Shown: positions 25,196 through 34,036 of the stretch, in pieces
Layout: each line of letters starts with the position of its first letter
Numbering within the stretch: the stretch's first letter is position 1
NCBI RefSeq assembly: GCF_000759715.1
Contig: NZ_BBLU01000003.1
Span: forward strand, 219,244-283,243
Direction: 5' to 3'
Origin: Demequina mangrovi
GTDB lineage: Bacteria; Actinomycetota; Actinomycetes; Actinomycetales; Demequinaceae
DNA: 64,000 bases
The notes under the pieces: generated by a model
The model's database searches: none
What the model was told of the DNA's origin: nothing
What the model saw: the letters and a program-made list of their open reading frames with translations, nothing else
Program-made: the position numbers and the translations under genes

Positions 25196-25717
25196 TCAGC
25201 ACTCGCGAGCGGGGCGCTCGATGCGGAGCCGAGGCGCCTCCGCATCGTCCGGCGGGACGAGCACGTCGAAACGCCCCTCTCCCTCGAGCCGGACGACCGC
25301 GAGACCCGCGCGCGACGGCGGGCCCTCGTCAAGCCTCATCACCGCCTGCTCGGCGCCGCCGTCCCTGCTCATGAGATTGACCGCATGGCAGGGACTCGGC
25401 AGCTCCAGCAGCTCGGCCTCGGCGCCGCCGTCGAAGGTCAGGACCTGGTGCGAGACGACGGTCACCGTCGCGCCGTCGATGCGCAGCACCACGTCCGCAC
25501 CGACGGGACAGAACATGCGAGTGACGCCCGGGATCGCCGAGAAGGACCCCGGCCTGCTCAGCTCCGCGATGCTCAAGCGCCACGGGGAGAGATCGGGCGC
25601 ATGACGCGCGCTGTCCTCGAACGAGACGAGCTCGGTGGTGAAGCCGGCGCCGTTGAACCACGGGACGCGCGTCCGCGCGGCGAAGGTGCGGGCGAGGGCG
25701 GGAGGCGTCTCGGTCAT
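25196..25717 (-). CDS. HutD/Ves family protein
   Basis: 173 residues. The diagnostic N-terminal motif VPWFNGAGFTTELVSF is present, then WRLSIAELSRPGSFSAIPGVTRMF and the cupin-like strands ending in VNLMSRDG. HutD proteins accompany histidine degradation in some bacteria and are thought to bind a pathway metabolite; no hut genes are nearby here. Start at 25717 chosen from family length. An 18-base perfect palindrome lies 33 bases upstream. Confidence 0.85.
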   Translation of the reverse strand: MTETPPALARTFAARTRVPWFNGAGFTTELVSFEDSARHAPDLSPWRLSIAELSRPGSFSAIPGVTRMFCPVGADVVLRIDGATVTVVSHQVLTFDGGAEAELLELPSPCHAVNLMSRDGGAEQAVMRLDEGPPSRAGLAVVRLEGEGRFDVLVPPDDAEAPRLRIERPAREC

Positions 25718-25749
25718 GGCGACGATCCTCGCAGCCCCGTCGAGACGCC

Positions 25750-25767
25750 GGACGATGCGCATCGTCC
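25750..25767. promoter_or_regulatory. Perfect 18-bp palindrome between divergent genes
   Basis: GGACGATGCGCATCGTCC, made of two abutting copies of the window-wide octamer GACGATGC. It sits in the 113-base spacer between the divergent hutD-like and DUF998-like genes, so it could be an operator; equally it may be a fortuitous dimer of the recurrent motif. Confidence 0.45.
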
Positions 25768-25830
25768 CCGCCCTCCGGCGCGTCGGCGCCGGTACGCTCC
25801 GAAGCAACGACGATGCGGAACGGAGCGCGC

Positions 25831-26865
25831 ATGACGGACGGCACCTCGCGGATCCCGTTGCGTGAACGCGCGCAGACCTCGATCGAGCTCACCGCGACGG
25901 GGCTCGGCGCCGTGGCCTTCACCGTGGTCGCCGCGGCCGCGCTGCCGGTGTTCGGGCTGGATCCCGCGCCGATCGCAGGGCCGGGCTCTCTCGGGCAGTA
26001 CGCGGCCCTCGCCTCGGCCGTCGCGGCGATGCTGGCCTTCGCCGCCGGGCGCTACATGCTCCACACGCAGGGCCGCCCGCGCATCGCCGGCGCGCTCGAT
26101 GTGATCGACGTGGTGGCGCTCGCCTTCGCGCACGGCATCATCGCGCTGCTGAGCTGGACGCTCACGGCGGTGATCCTGTCCGACGCGTTCATCGGCGCGA
26201 CCGTGTTCTGGCTGCCGATCCTCGCGCTCAGCGGCGCGACGGCGGCCGTGTCCGCCTACGTGGCCTTCCTCTCGGCGGCGCATATGGAGGCGCAGCTGCT
26301 CGCGATCGTGCTCGCGGTGTTCCTGGTCCTGGGCGTGCTCGCCAGCATGCTCACCACGAGCGATCCGGACTGGTGGAAGATCCACCTCAGCACGCTCGGC
26401 GTCTCGCACGATGTCTCGGCGCTCGCCTTCAACCTCACGCTCGTCGTCGCCGGCGTCCTGGTGACCATCCTCGCGCGCGCCGCGACGCGGGACGTGCCCA
26501 CCGCGACGGCGCATGGCGTCGCACGGGTGCGGCTCTCGCTCATCATCGTCGGGGTGTTCCTCGGGCTCGTCGGGGTGTTCCACGTCGACACTCACTTCTG
26601 GATCCACACCTTCGTCGCGAGCGGCATGGCCGTCGCGTTCGGCGTGCTGACCTTCCGCCTCCACGCGTGGGTGCCGGGGATCTCGCGGGCCTTCCTCCCC
26701 GTCGGGTGGGGCTTCGTCGCGGTGATCGTGATCCAGGCGACGTTCTTCGCGATCGGTTACTGGTCGCTCACGGCGGTCGAGCTGGTCGCCGGGGTGCTGG
26801 TCTTCACCTGGATCATCCTGTTCCTGCGCCAGGTCGGGGCGCTGCAGGCCGATACCCCGGCCTGA
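25831..26865 (+). CDS. DUF998-like multi-pass membrane protein
   Basis: 344 residues with eight or more hydrophobic segments. The stretch WWKIHLSTLGVSHDVSALAFNLTLVVAGVLV resembles the DUF998 pattern (a polar loop followed by FN...L..G). No biochemical function is known for the family. Start at 25831 is chosen because CGGAG lies six bases upstream; an ATG 18 bases earlier overlaps a GACGATGC motif and lacks a ribosome-binding site. Confidence 0.6.
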   Translation: MTDGTSRIPLRERAQTSIELTATGLGAVAFTVVAAAALPVFGLDPAPIAGPGSLGQYAALASAVAAMLAFAAGRYMLHTQGRPRIAGALDVIDVVALAFAHGIIALLSWTLTAVILSDAFIGATVFWLPILALSGATAAVSAYVAFLSAAHMEAQLLAIVLAVFLVLGVLASMLTTSDPDWWKIHLSTLGVSHDVSALAFNLTLVVAGVLVTILARAATRDVPTATAHGVARVRLSLIIVGVFLGLVGVFHVDTHFWIHTFVASGMAVAFGVLTFRLHAWVPGISRAFLPVGWGFVAVIVIQATFFAIGYWSLTAVELVAGVLVFTWIILFLRQVGALQADTPA

Positions 26866-26951
26866 GCGGTCGCCCCGCGGCACCGCCCCGCGGCCCACCT
26901 CGGCACCGCGCCGCGGCCCGTGGCACCCTGGCAGGGAAGCCCGGGAGAGCG

Positions 26952-28034
26952 ATGGCGGACGATGCGCGCACACGTCGCCGGCGCGGGCGCGCCTGGGCCG
27001 GCGGCGCGAGCCGCGCGGTCGCGAGCCTTGCGACCCTCGAGTCGTTCCCGGGCGCGCGGTGGCAGATCGCGCTCCAGGCGGCGGTGTCGATCGCCACGCC
27101 TGTCGCGGTGGGTCTCGCGGCGGGGCGCCCCGAGCTGGGCCTCATCGCCTCGACGGGAGGCTTCACGGCGCTCTACGCGTCGTGGCGGCCGCCCGTCGAC
27201 CGGGTCAGGCTGCTGCCGCTCGTCGCGCTCGTGCTCACCGGCTGCGCCGCGTTGGGCACCGTCACCGGGCCGTCGCCTCTCGCCACGAGCATCGGCCTGG
27301 TGGTCGTCTCGGTGGGCGTCGCGGCGCTCGGCTACGGCTACTCGCTGGGGCCGCCGGGCCCGCTGTTCCCCCTCCTCGCGTTCGGGCTCGCGGCGCACGT
27401 CAGCGAGATCGAGGACGGCGCGCGCATCGAGGAGGCTCCCGCGGTGATCGGCGCGATCGCCGCCGGCAGCGCGTTCGCATGCCTCGTCGCAGGCGCGCGG
27501 CTGCTGCGGAAGCGGCATCGGCGGGCGCGCGCCGCGTCCCTGCGCGAGCTGCTGCCCGGCCCGACCTGAGATCCGGTCGCGCGCGAGCTGCTGCTGCGCG
27601 CGACCATCGTCGCGGTCGCGGCGACCACCGTGAGCTACCTCGCGATCGACCCCGCACGCGCCTACTGGACGGTGGGGGCGGGGCTCGCGGTGATCGGCGC
27701 GCATCCGGGCCGCGGCCGCGCGGCGCGGCGCGGGATCCATCGCATCGTCGGCACCGCCGTCGGCGCTGCCCTGTACGTCGCGGTCGCGGGGTGGGTGACG
27801 CTGCCGCCGTGGGTCCTGGTGCTGCTCATCGGCGCCCTGCAGTTCTGCGCGCAGATGCTGGTGGTGCGCAACTACGCGCTCGCGCTCGTCTTCATCACGC
27901 CGACGGTCCTCATCATCGTCGGCGCGGCGCGCGGCGAGGATCCGACCATCGTGGTGGTGATGGAACGGGTGATCGACACCGTCGCCGGCGGCTTGCTCGG
28001 CGCCGCGACCGGGCTGGTGCATCGACGGCGCTGA
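26952..28034 (+). pseudogene. FUSC-family membrane protein interrupted by one in-frame TGA
   Basis: The first part (205 residues) ends at TGA 27567-27569. The same frame then continues open to 28034 with the second FUSC half (DPARAYWTVGAGLAVIG, GRGRAARRGIHRIVGTAVG). The intact paralogue at 18.5 kb reads LARPAWDRGAKEL where this gene reads LPGPT-stop-DPVAREL, so the stop replaces a Trp codon (TGG to TGA). Alternatives are a recent inactivation, a sequencing error, readthrough, or two separate half-proteins; a GTG at 27630 could start the second. No second frame or deletion is involved. Confidence 0.8.
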
Positions 28035-28065
28035 CGGCGTCGCGACGGCTCGACACCGCGAGGTC

Positions 28066-28071
28066 TACCCT
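28066..28071 (+). promoter_or_regulatory. -10 element of leaderless promoter (DUF2200 gene)
   Basis: TACCCT followed by GGCCCG and ATG; six-base spacing as in the other leaderless genes of the window. Confidence 0.4.
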
Positions 28072-28077
28072 GGCCCG

Positions 28078-28437
28078 ATGGCACCGCACCGCATCTTCGG
28101 CATGACCTTCGCGAGCATCTACCCGCACTACGTCGCGAAGGTCGAGCGCAAGGGGCACACCGTCGAGGAGCTCCACACCGTCATCACGTGGCTCACGGGC
28201 TACGACGAGGCCGGGATCGCGCAGACGCTCGCCGACGAGCGCACCATGGAGGACTTCTTCGCGCAGGCCCCCGCGATGAACCCGCACACGGGCCTCATCA
28301 CCGGCGTCATCTGCGGCGTCCGGGTCGAGGAGATCGAGGACCCGCTCATGCAGCAGATCCGCTGGATGGACAAGCTGGTCGACGAGGTCGCGCGCGGCAA
28401 GAAGATGACGTCGATCCTGCGCGCGCCCGCCGCCTAA
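28078..28437 (+). CDS. DUF2200 family protein
   Basis: 119 residues. It begins APHRIFGMTFASIYPHYVAKVERKGHT, then EELHTVITWLTGYDEAGI and ends IRWMDKLVDEVARGKKM, which covers the entire DUF2200 family. Function is unknown. The C-terminus overlaps the 3' end of the FHA gene by four bases on the opposite strand. Confidence 0.9.
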   Translation: MAPHRIFGMTFASIYPHYVAKVERKGHTVEELHTVITWLTGYDEAGIAQTLADERTMEDFFAQAPAMNPHTGLITGVICGVRVEEIEDPLMQQIRWMDKLVDEVARGKKMTSILRAPAA

Positions 28438-29753
28438 CCTCCGCGGGCCATCGCCGCTGCTGCCGCTGCTGCTGCCGCCTGATCCTCGACGTCGCCGAGC
28501 TCGATCCCGTCGACGACTATGGAGCTCGGCGCGTCGAAGTCGAACGAGTAGATCTGGGCGAACGCCAGCGACGCCGTCACCGTGCCCGCCGGGAGGCCTC
28601 CCGGGAAGACGATGGTGCCGCTCTGCACCTGTCCCGGAGCGATGGTGTCGTTCCACGTGCTGCGGAACGAGTCCGCCTCGAGCGTGGCGCCGCCCGCCGC
28701 GCTCAGGGTCGCGGACCGGTACAGGGGGATCGTGATCGACTCGGTGAGCCCGTTGCTCACCGTCACCCCGACGCGCGTGAAGTCCGCGGTCTCCTCGACC
28801 TCGTCGACCGTGACCACGACGCCCGCCGCGGACTCCTCCACGGCCCCGCCCGCGAGCCGGTCCACGCCGGGCTGGTTCCCGCTGAAGTACCCGCTCACCT
28901 TCGCCACGCCGTAGGTGATCCCCGCCACCACCGCGCCGACCGCCACGAGCACCACGAGCACCAGCAGCGCCGTCGCCGGCCCGCTGCGGGACGGGCGCGG
29001 CGCGGGCGGCGGCGCCGCGGCGACGGGCGGCATCCCTGTGCCGGGAGGCGCGGACGATGCGGTGGTCGGCGGCGGCGTCGTACCCGCGGGCGGAGCGGTC
29101 GCAGGTGGGGCTGCCGGGGGCGGCGCCTGGGCGCCGCGCTTGCGCGACAGCGACTCCCGCACCGCCTCGATGAGGACGCCCGCCATCGCGGTGAGCGGCG
29201 CGGCGAGCCAGACGCCCGTGCCCGTCCGATCGGTGAGGAACTGGATCGCGACGCCCACCGCGAGCGTGACGAGGCTGATGAGACCCGCGACCAGCACCAG
29301 CCGACCGAGGCTCACCTTCGAACCGCCCGTCGCCGGCGCCGGGGTTGCGACAGGCGCGGACGGAGCCTGAGCCACGGGCGCGGGCGCGGGCCGCTCCGCG
29401 CTCACCGGCGGCATCACGCCCGTCTCATCCGCCGCGGCCGTGCCGTCCTCGAAGCGCAGCGCCACCGAGCCGAGCACCACCTCGTCCCCGGCGGCGAGCT
29501 CATGCACGCCGACCAGGCGTGCGCCGTTGACCCACGTGCCGTTGGTCGATCCCGCGTCCTGGAGCCGCACCCCGCCGGGATCGCGGATCACCACCGCATG
29601 GCGGCGGCTGACGCCGTCCTCGTCGAGGACGATGCCGGAGGCGGCCTCGCGGCCGACGCGCTGGGCGCCCTCGCGGACCGGGATGCGCTGACCGGCCGCC
29701 TGGCCGCGCAGCACCACGAAGGCCGGTACGGGGGTCCACAGCTCGGGCGACAT
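28434..29753 (-). CDS. FHA-domain membrane protein with extracellular domain
   Basis: 439 residues. The N-terminal FHA domain (about 27-98) has VGREAASGIVLDEDGVSRRHAVV and DAGSTNGTWVNG, which bind phosphothreonine. Next come a Pro/Ala linker, two hydrophobic segments (about 148-168 and 180-195), a second Pro-rich linker, another membrane segment (ALLVLVVLVAVGAVVAGITYGV), and a C-terminal domain (about 310-425) resembling DUF4352-type beta sandwiches. It probably ties Ser/Thr-kinase signalling to the envelope. No kinase gene is in the window. Confidence 0.75.
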   Translation of the reverse strand: MSPELWTPVPAFVVLRGQAAGQRIPVREGAQRVGREAASGIVLDEDGVSRRHAVVIRDPGGVRLQDAGSTNGTWVNGARLVGVHELAAGDEVVLGSVALRFEDGTAAADETGVMPPVSAERPAPAPVAQAPSAPVATPAPATGGSKVSLGRLVLVAGLISLVTLAVGVAIQFLTDRTGTGVWLAAPLTAMAGVLIEAVRESLSRKRGAQAPPPAAPPATAPPAGTTPPPTTASSAPPGTGMPPVAAAPPPAPRPSRSGPATALLVLVVLVAVGAVVAGITYGVAKVSGYFSGNQPGVDRLAGGAVEESAAGVVVTVDEVEETADFTRVGVTVSNGLTESITIPLYRSATLSAAGGATLEADSFRSTWNDTIAPGQVQSGTIVFPGGLPAGTVTASLAFAQIYSFDFDAPSSIVVDGIELGDVEDQAAAAAAAAAMARGG

Positions 29754-29834
29754 GACTGACCTCGGGGCAGGCGAATCGGCGGCGTTGCCCGCCAGCCTAC
29801 GCCGTCGCCCCTGGTGGACCAGGGGCGAACGTTC

Positions 29835-30572
29835 TCACGCGGACTCGGACAACCGGTCGAGCAGGAAGTCCCGCACCCCCGTCACCGCGGTCGGACTCGG
29901 GTGGTGCGTGAGGGTCGAGTGCGGGCGCTTCACCTCCGGCGGCCCGTCCGTGAGCTCGAAGCGCCGCATGCGCCCGGTGCCGAGCAGCCGCTCGGCCGCC
30001 CGCAGCTTCGCCGCAGGCGAGTGGGAGTCCCCGACGTAGCGGTACCCCTGAACCCGCAGCCCTGACCGGTCCGCGAGCGCCTCGCGATCCTCAGCGGACA
30101 GCCCGAGCGCACCCGGAAGCGGCGGCGCCGCCGGCTCCCCCACCACCGCGGCGGCGACCTGGGGGTCGGCCGCGAGCGCGAGCGCGAAGCCGCCGGTGAG
30201 ACACAGCCCGATCACCCCGTACGGGCGGCCCGCCTCGCCCACGACCTCGCGGGCGAAGCCGCGCAGCCACGGCACCGACCGGCTTACGCCGTCGCGCGCC
30301 AGCAGGTGCATCTCCGTGCTCACGCACAGACCGACTGCGGCGCGCAAAGAGGAGCGGCACGTCATCGGGACGAAGTCCTCCCCGAAGAGCGAGGGGACGT
30401 ACACGCGGAAGTCCTGCGCGAGCGCGTCGGCGTAGCCCTGCAGCTCGGGCGTGATGCCAGGGAACTCGTGGAGCAGCAGCACCGCAGGCGCCACCTCGTC
30501 ACCACGCGCGTAGTAGACGTGCGCGGCCCCGTCGCGCTCGTACGAGCGCTCCCGCCAGGCGTCGTGCGGCAT
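29835..30572 (-). CDS. Dienelactone-hydrolase-like alpha/beta hydrolase
   Basis: 245 residues. The nucleophile elbow is GLCLTGG with Cys124, and HEFPGI (35-40) matches the DLH family's Glu-containing loop. A GDSHSP segment near 180 supplies the catalytic His. The family hydrolyses lactones and related esters; a specific substrate cannot be named. Minus-strand TACTCT and GGGGAGGGGG give a plausible promoter and ribosome-binding site. Confidence 0.8.
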   Translation of the reverse strand: MPHDAWRERSYERDGAAHVYYARGDEVAPAVLLLHEFPGITPELQGYADALAQDFRVYVPSLFGEDFVPMTCRSSLRAAVGLCVSTEMHLLARDGVSRSVPWLRGFAREVVGEAGRPYGVIGLCLTGGFALALAADPQVAAAVVGEPAAPPLPGALGLSAEDREALADRSGLRVQGYRYVGDSHSPAAKLRAAERLLGTGRMRRFELTDGPPEVKRPHSTLTHHPSPTAVTGVRDFLLDRLSESA

Positions 30573-30703
30573 CGTGCCCCCTCCCCGCCCTTGCAGAGTA
30601 CGTCGGCGCGTCTACCGACCACGAGGGGTACCGATTGCACGAGCCCGGGAGCCGGACGCACACTGATGCGATCGGCATCGCGCGAGCGCGAAGGGGGTCC
30701 GCG

Positions 30704-32842
30704 ATGCATCCTCGGGCAGGGACGGAGTCGCGCCGCCGACAGGCCGGTCTCGCGGCCGTGATCCTGTGCGCGGTGCTCGCACTCGGGGCCTGCACGGGCG
30801 GCGACAGCACATCTGCGGCCTCCGATGAGCCGGCGCGGCTGACCCTCGCGGAGAGGACCTGCGCCACGCTGGCGGCGCTCGGAGGCGACACCGATGCGGC
30901 CGAGCGGACCGAGCAGCTCCTGATCGCGCAAGGCCGCAGCAAGCGTCAGGCGGCGTCGCTGGTGCAGAGCTGCCTGGTCGCGACCGCCGAGGCGACCGGG
31001 GAAGACATCCCCACCACCACGAGCCCGCAGGACCTCGGCACCCTGTGGGAGCGGCTCGACGCGCGGGTGCTCTCCGCGCTCGCCCCGATCGGGATGTTCG
31101 TGCTCATCGGCACGCTCGCCATCGTGCTCCTCGCCCGCCTGCTGGCCCTCACCTTCCTCATGCGAGACCTGCCCTCGCGCCCTGGCACACGTCGCGCGAG
31201 CGCGATCGTGGGTGGAGCGCTCGCCGTGCTCGCCCCGCTCGCCATCGCGATGCGTGCGCTCTGGATCGTGCGCGACGACGGTCCGGGCGGGATCCTCATC
31301 GGCGAGTCGCCGTGGTCCTTCGCGTGGCACGCGCTGGCCTCCCCGACCGGGCCGTGGTGCCTCCTGCTGGGAGCGGCGGGCGCGGGCATCGTGCTGCTCG
31401 GCTACAGCTTCGCGACGCGGCTCGCGGTGACGATCACGGTGACGGGCGACACCACCGGCGATCACCTCGACTCCGTCCGGATCATGACCGCGCTCGACGC
31501 CATGGCCGGACGCACGACGAGCGGCCTCGAGTACCCCGTCGGCACCGACGTCACCAGCGCGACCGCCGCGATCAAGGACCTGTCCGGGAACTCCGCGGTC
31601 GCCGCGGCGCAGGCCCTGGTGGCCGCGATCTTCGGCGGCGCGCCCTGGACGGTCACGGTCGACAACGAGAACGCCTCGGCGGCGTCGCTGACCATCGCGC
31701 GGAACGGCCGCGTCCGCGCCGCGCGCCGCATCGTCGCCGGCGGTGCGGGACCGCTCGCCGGCGCGACACGAGCACCCGTGGCGGACCGCCTCGCGGGGCT
31801 CGTCGCCGCTCACCTGCTCACCACGCTCCGGCAGCGCTACCGGTCGGAGCTCGGTCGGGGGCTGCACGGCGCGCGCGATCCCGACTCGATCGCGCTGCAC
31901 TGGGTCGCGACGTCCTGGTACCCGGTGCAGCCGGGCGGAAGCCACGAGGGCATCGGCCTCCTCGAGCGCGCCACGCTGCTCGATCCGGGCAACCGCGCCG
32001 CCAAGGCCACGCTCGACAACTACGAGTACCGGATGGGGACGGTCGCGACACGCCCGCATGCGACCTACCGCGACAAGGTGCGGGAGGCGCTCGACGAGGA
32101 GTGCGACGAGCTCAGCGTGGGCCCGGTGCGCGCGTGGCTGAGCTGGACGGTCCACCTGCGGTTCGGGCGGCACCGGCCCTCGACCCCGCAGCTGCGCCGG
32201 GTCCTGTGGACGTGGGCCAAGCGGGACGCGCTGCTGCTGCGGCTCCTGCAGTCGTACCAGGCGGTGATGATGAACCTCATCGCCGAGGCTCGCGTCGCGG
32301 GCGCGGCTCCCGACGTGCTCGACGAGCTCCTGCAGGAGTCGGAGCGCTACTCGCGCGCGCTCGCGATCCTCACGCGGGTCGCGCACAGGCGCGATCCCAC
32401 GGCGCTCACGGCGCGGCGGTCGATGCTCAACCTCGTGGCCGCGCTCAAGCGCACCCCGACCGATCAGAGACCCAAGGACCTGCCGCGGCGCGAACGTCGG
32501 GCATGGGACGAGGCGACGGAGCGCGCGAAGGATGCGGACGGCGCGACCCGTCGGATGCTCGCCGAGGAGGCCGTGCTCGCCAAGCGCGGCCGGTTCCAGG
32601 ACGATGCCGCAGCCGCCTACTCCCTCGCGTGCCACCGCGCGCTGCAGGGGTGGTGGGCACCCGCTCCCGCCGCGTCGCTCACGGAGCCCCCGCCTCGGCC
32701 CACCAGCGTCCTCGAGCTGCTCACCAGCGCGTTCCGCGACCCCGAGATCGGCGCATGGGCATGGAGCGATCCGGAGCTCGAGGTGGTCCGCCGCGACCAC
32801 CGCGAGTGGCTCGAGGAGCTCGCCGGGCCCGAGCCCTCCTGA
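30704..32842 (+). CDS. Unrecognised lipobox-bearing membrane protein
   Basis: 712 residues from an ATG with AGGGGG at good spacing. The N-terminus RRRQAGLAAVILCAVLALGAC is a lipoprotein-type signal with a candidate lipidated Cys at about residue 30. Three more membrane segments follow (around 110-135, 165-190 and 215-240). The C-terminal 400 residues are helical, with regularly spaced Leu/Ala and WxWAKRDALLLRLLQSYQAV-like segments suggesting repeat-type helices. I do not recognise the family, and its partners are not evident. Confidence 0.7.
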   Translation: MHPRAGTESRRRQAGLAAVILCAVLALGACTGGDSTSAASDEPARLTLAERTCATLAALGGDTDAAERTEQLLIAQGRSKRQAASLVQSCLVATAEATGEDIPTTTSPQDLGTLWERLDARVLSALAPIGMFVLIGTLAIVLLARLLALTFLMRDLPSRPGTRRASAIVGGALAVLAPLAIAMRALWIVRDDGPGGILIGESPWSFAWHALASPTGPWCLLLGAAGAGIVLLGYSFATRLAVTITVTGDTTGDHLDSVRIMTALDAMAGRTTSGLEYPVGTDVTSATAAIKDLSGNSAVAAAQALVAAIFGGAPWTVTVDNENASAASLTIARNGRVRAARRIVAGGAGPLAGATRAPVADRLAGLVAAHLLTTLRQRYRSELGRGLHGARDPDSIALHWVATSWYPVQPGGSHEGIGLLERATLLDPGNRAAKATLDNYEYRMGTVATRPHATYRDKVREALDEECDELSVGPVRAWLSWTVHLRFGRHRPSTPQLRRVLWTWAKRDALLLRLLQSYQAVMMNLIAEARVAGAAPDVLDELLQESERYSRALAILTRVAHRRDPTALTARRSMLNLVAALKRTPTDQRPKDLPRRERRAWDEATERAKDADGATRRMLAEEAVLAKRGRFQDDAAAAYSLACHRALQGWWAPAPAASLTEPPPRPTSVLELLTSAFRDPEIGAWAWSDPELEVVRRDHREWLEELAGPEPS

Positions 32843-32852
32843 CGCGGCGGCG

Positions 32853-33143
32853 TCAACGGGTCGGGCGGTACGCGACCCCGACTCCCGACGCGAAGGCGCC
32901 GAACGCCGTCGCGATGATCGCGGACACCCCGACCACCTTCTGCGGGTCGTCCATGAAGATCGCCGCGATGCCGCTCACGGAGTACGTGAGGAAGGACACC
33001 GCGAGCCCGACCACGTAGATGCGGGTCCGCGTGCGCGGCGACAGCGTGGGCGCCTCGGCGTGCGGAGGTGCAGGCGGCGCGGGCGCCGGAACCTCCTCCG
33101 TCGCGGGTGCCTCGGGCTCCGTCGTCTCCTCGTGGTCGGTCAT
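32853..33143 (-). CDS. Small two-span membrane protein
   Basis: 96 residues, ATG preceded by GGGAGGGGGAG. An acidic, Pro-rich N-terminus of about 35 residues precedes two hydrophobic segments (IYVVGLAVSFLTYSVSGIAAIF and VVGVSAIIATAFGAFASGVGVAY). The layout resembles holin-like proteins, but no phage genes are nearby and the role is unknown. It is convergent with the lipobox protein gene. Confidence 0.65.
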   Translation of the reverse strand: MTDHEETTEPEAPATEEVPAPAPPAPPHAEAPTLSPRTRTRIYVVGLAVSFLTYSVSGIAAIFMDDPQKVVGVSAIIATAFGAFASGVGVAYRPTR

Positions 33144-33210
33144 CTCGCTCCCCCTCCCGACCTGGGTGATCACCAGCCTACGAGCGGCCGCCCCGCCGTG
33201 CCGGGCGGGA

Positions 33211-33786
33211 TCAGCTCTCGCGTGCCGCCCGGACCTCGCGCATCGCGGCGGCCCACAGCTCGAGGTCGCCCAGCATGCCCTCGAGACCGTGGAGATGGTG
33301 CTCGTTCGGCGTGACCGTGTAGCCGTCGAAGTCGTCGCGGTTGTACAGCGTCACCTGGGGTCGCACATGCGCGATCCCCACGGCGCTGAGGACGTTCCGC
33401 AGATGCTCCGCGGAGCGCTGGCCCCCGCCGTTTCCGTAGGAGACGGTCGCGGCCGCCTTGTCGAGCCACTCCGCCCAGAGGTAGTCGACCGCGTTCTTCA
33501 GCGCCGCGGGCAGCCCGTGGTTGTACTCGGGGCACACGATCACGAAGGCGTCGTAGCGCGCGATCGTGGCGGCCCATTCCTGCGTGTGCGCGTGCTCGTA
33601 CCGGCCGGTGCTGGCGGAGGCGGGCTCGTCGAGCAGCGGCAGGGGGTGGTCGCGCAGGTCGATGAGGTCGTACCGCGCGTCGCGCTCCCCCACCTGCCCC
33701 ATCACCCACGCGGCCACGGACTCGCCGCGCCTGCGGGGCCTGGTGCTGCCGAGGATGACGCCGATGCGCAGGCCTGAGGTGTCCAT
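33211..33786 (-). CDS. NADPH-dependent FMN reductase
   Basis: 191 residues of the flavodoxin-like fold. IGVILGSTRPRRRGESVAAW binds the FMN phosphate, CPEYNHGLPAALKNAVDYL is the family signature, and SYGNGGGQRSAEHLRNVL completes the flavin site. It reduces flavins or quinones with NAD(P)H. Start at 33786 selected for family length; an open frame continues upstream through the lacI promoter and is not used. Confidence 0.9.
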   Translation of the reverse strand: MDTSGLRIGVILGSTRPRRRGESVAAWVMGQVGERDARYDLIDLRDHPLPLLDEPASASTGRYEHAHTQEWAATIARYDAFVIVCPEYNHGLPAALKNAVDYLWAEWLDKAAATVSYGNGGGQRSAEHLRNVLSAVGIAHVRPQVTLYNRDDFDGYTVTPNEHHLHGLEGMLGDLELWAAAMREVRAARES

Positions 33787-33867
33787 GCGCGCATCGTCCC
33801 CCGGGCGTCGGCGAGCGTCAACGCCCGCCGACGGCCGTGGCTGGGGCGCTCGGGTGCGCGATAGTGT

Positions 33868-33884
33868 GTTCATCGTTGCAACGA
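33868..33884. promoter_or_regulatory. LacI-1 candidate operator upstream of its own gene
   Basis: Reverse complement TCGTTGCAACGATGAAC contains the core CAACGATG shared with four sites in the module A control region. TCGTTGCAACGA here is also a perfect 12-base palindrome (33873-33884). It lies right after a -10-like TAGTGT, so autorepression is likely. Confidence 0.6.
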
Positions 33885-34036
33885 CGTCCCCGCCGTCGCG
33901 CTCGAGGAGGAGCCGTGTCCATGGTCAGTACCCGGGACGTCCGTCCGCGCGGGATCGCGGCGGCACGCTCCTCGCGCGCAGGGGCGTCGTCTGGCATGCT
34001 TCCGGCAACGATCCAGGCGGAGGAGGCCACGAGCGC

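Noticed and set aside
27567..27569. Selenocysteine codon in the second FUSC gene
   Set aside because: The intact paralogue has Trp, not Cys, at this position, and no SECIS-like hairpin was seen after the TGA.
32853..33143. Prophage holin
   Set aside because: Only the two-span layout is holin-like; no endolysin or other phage gene is near.
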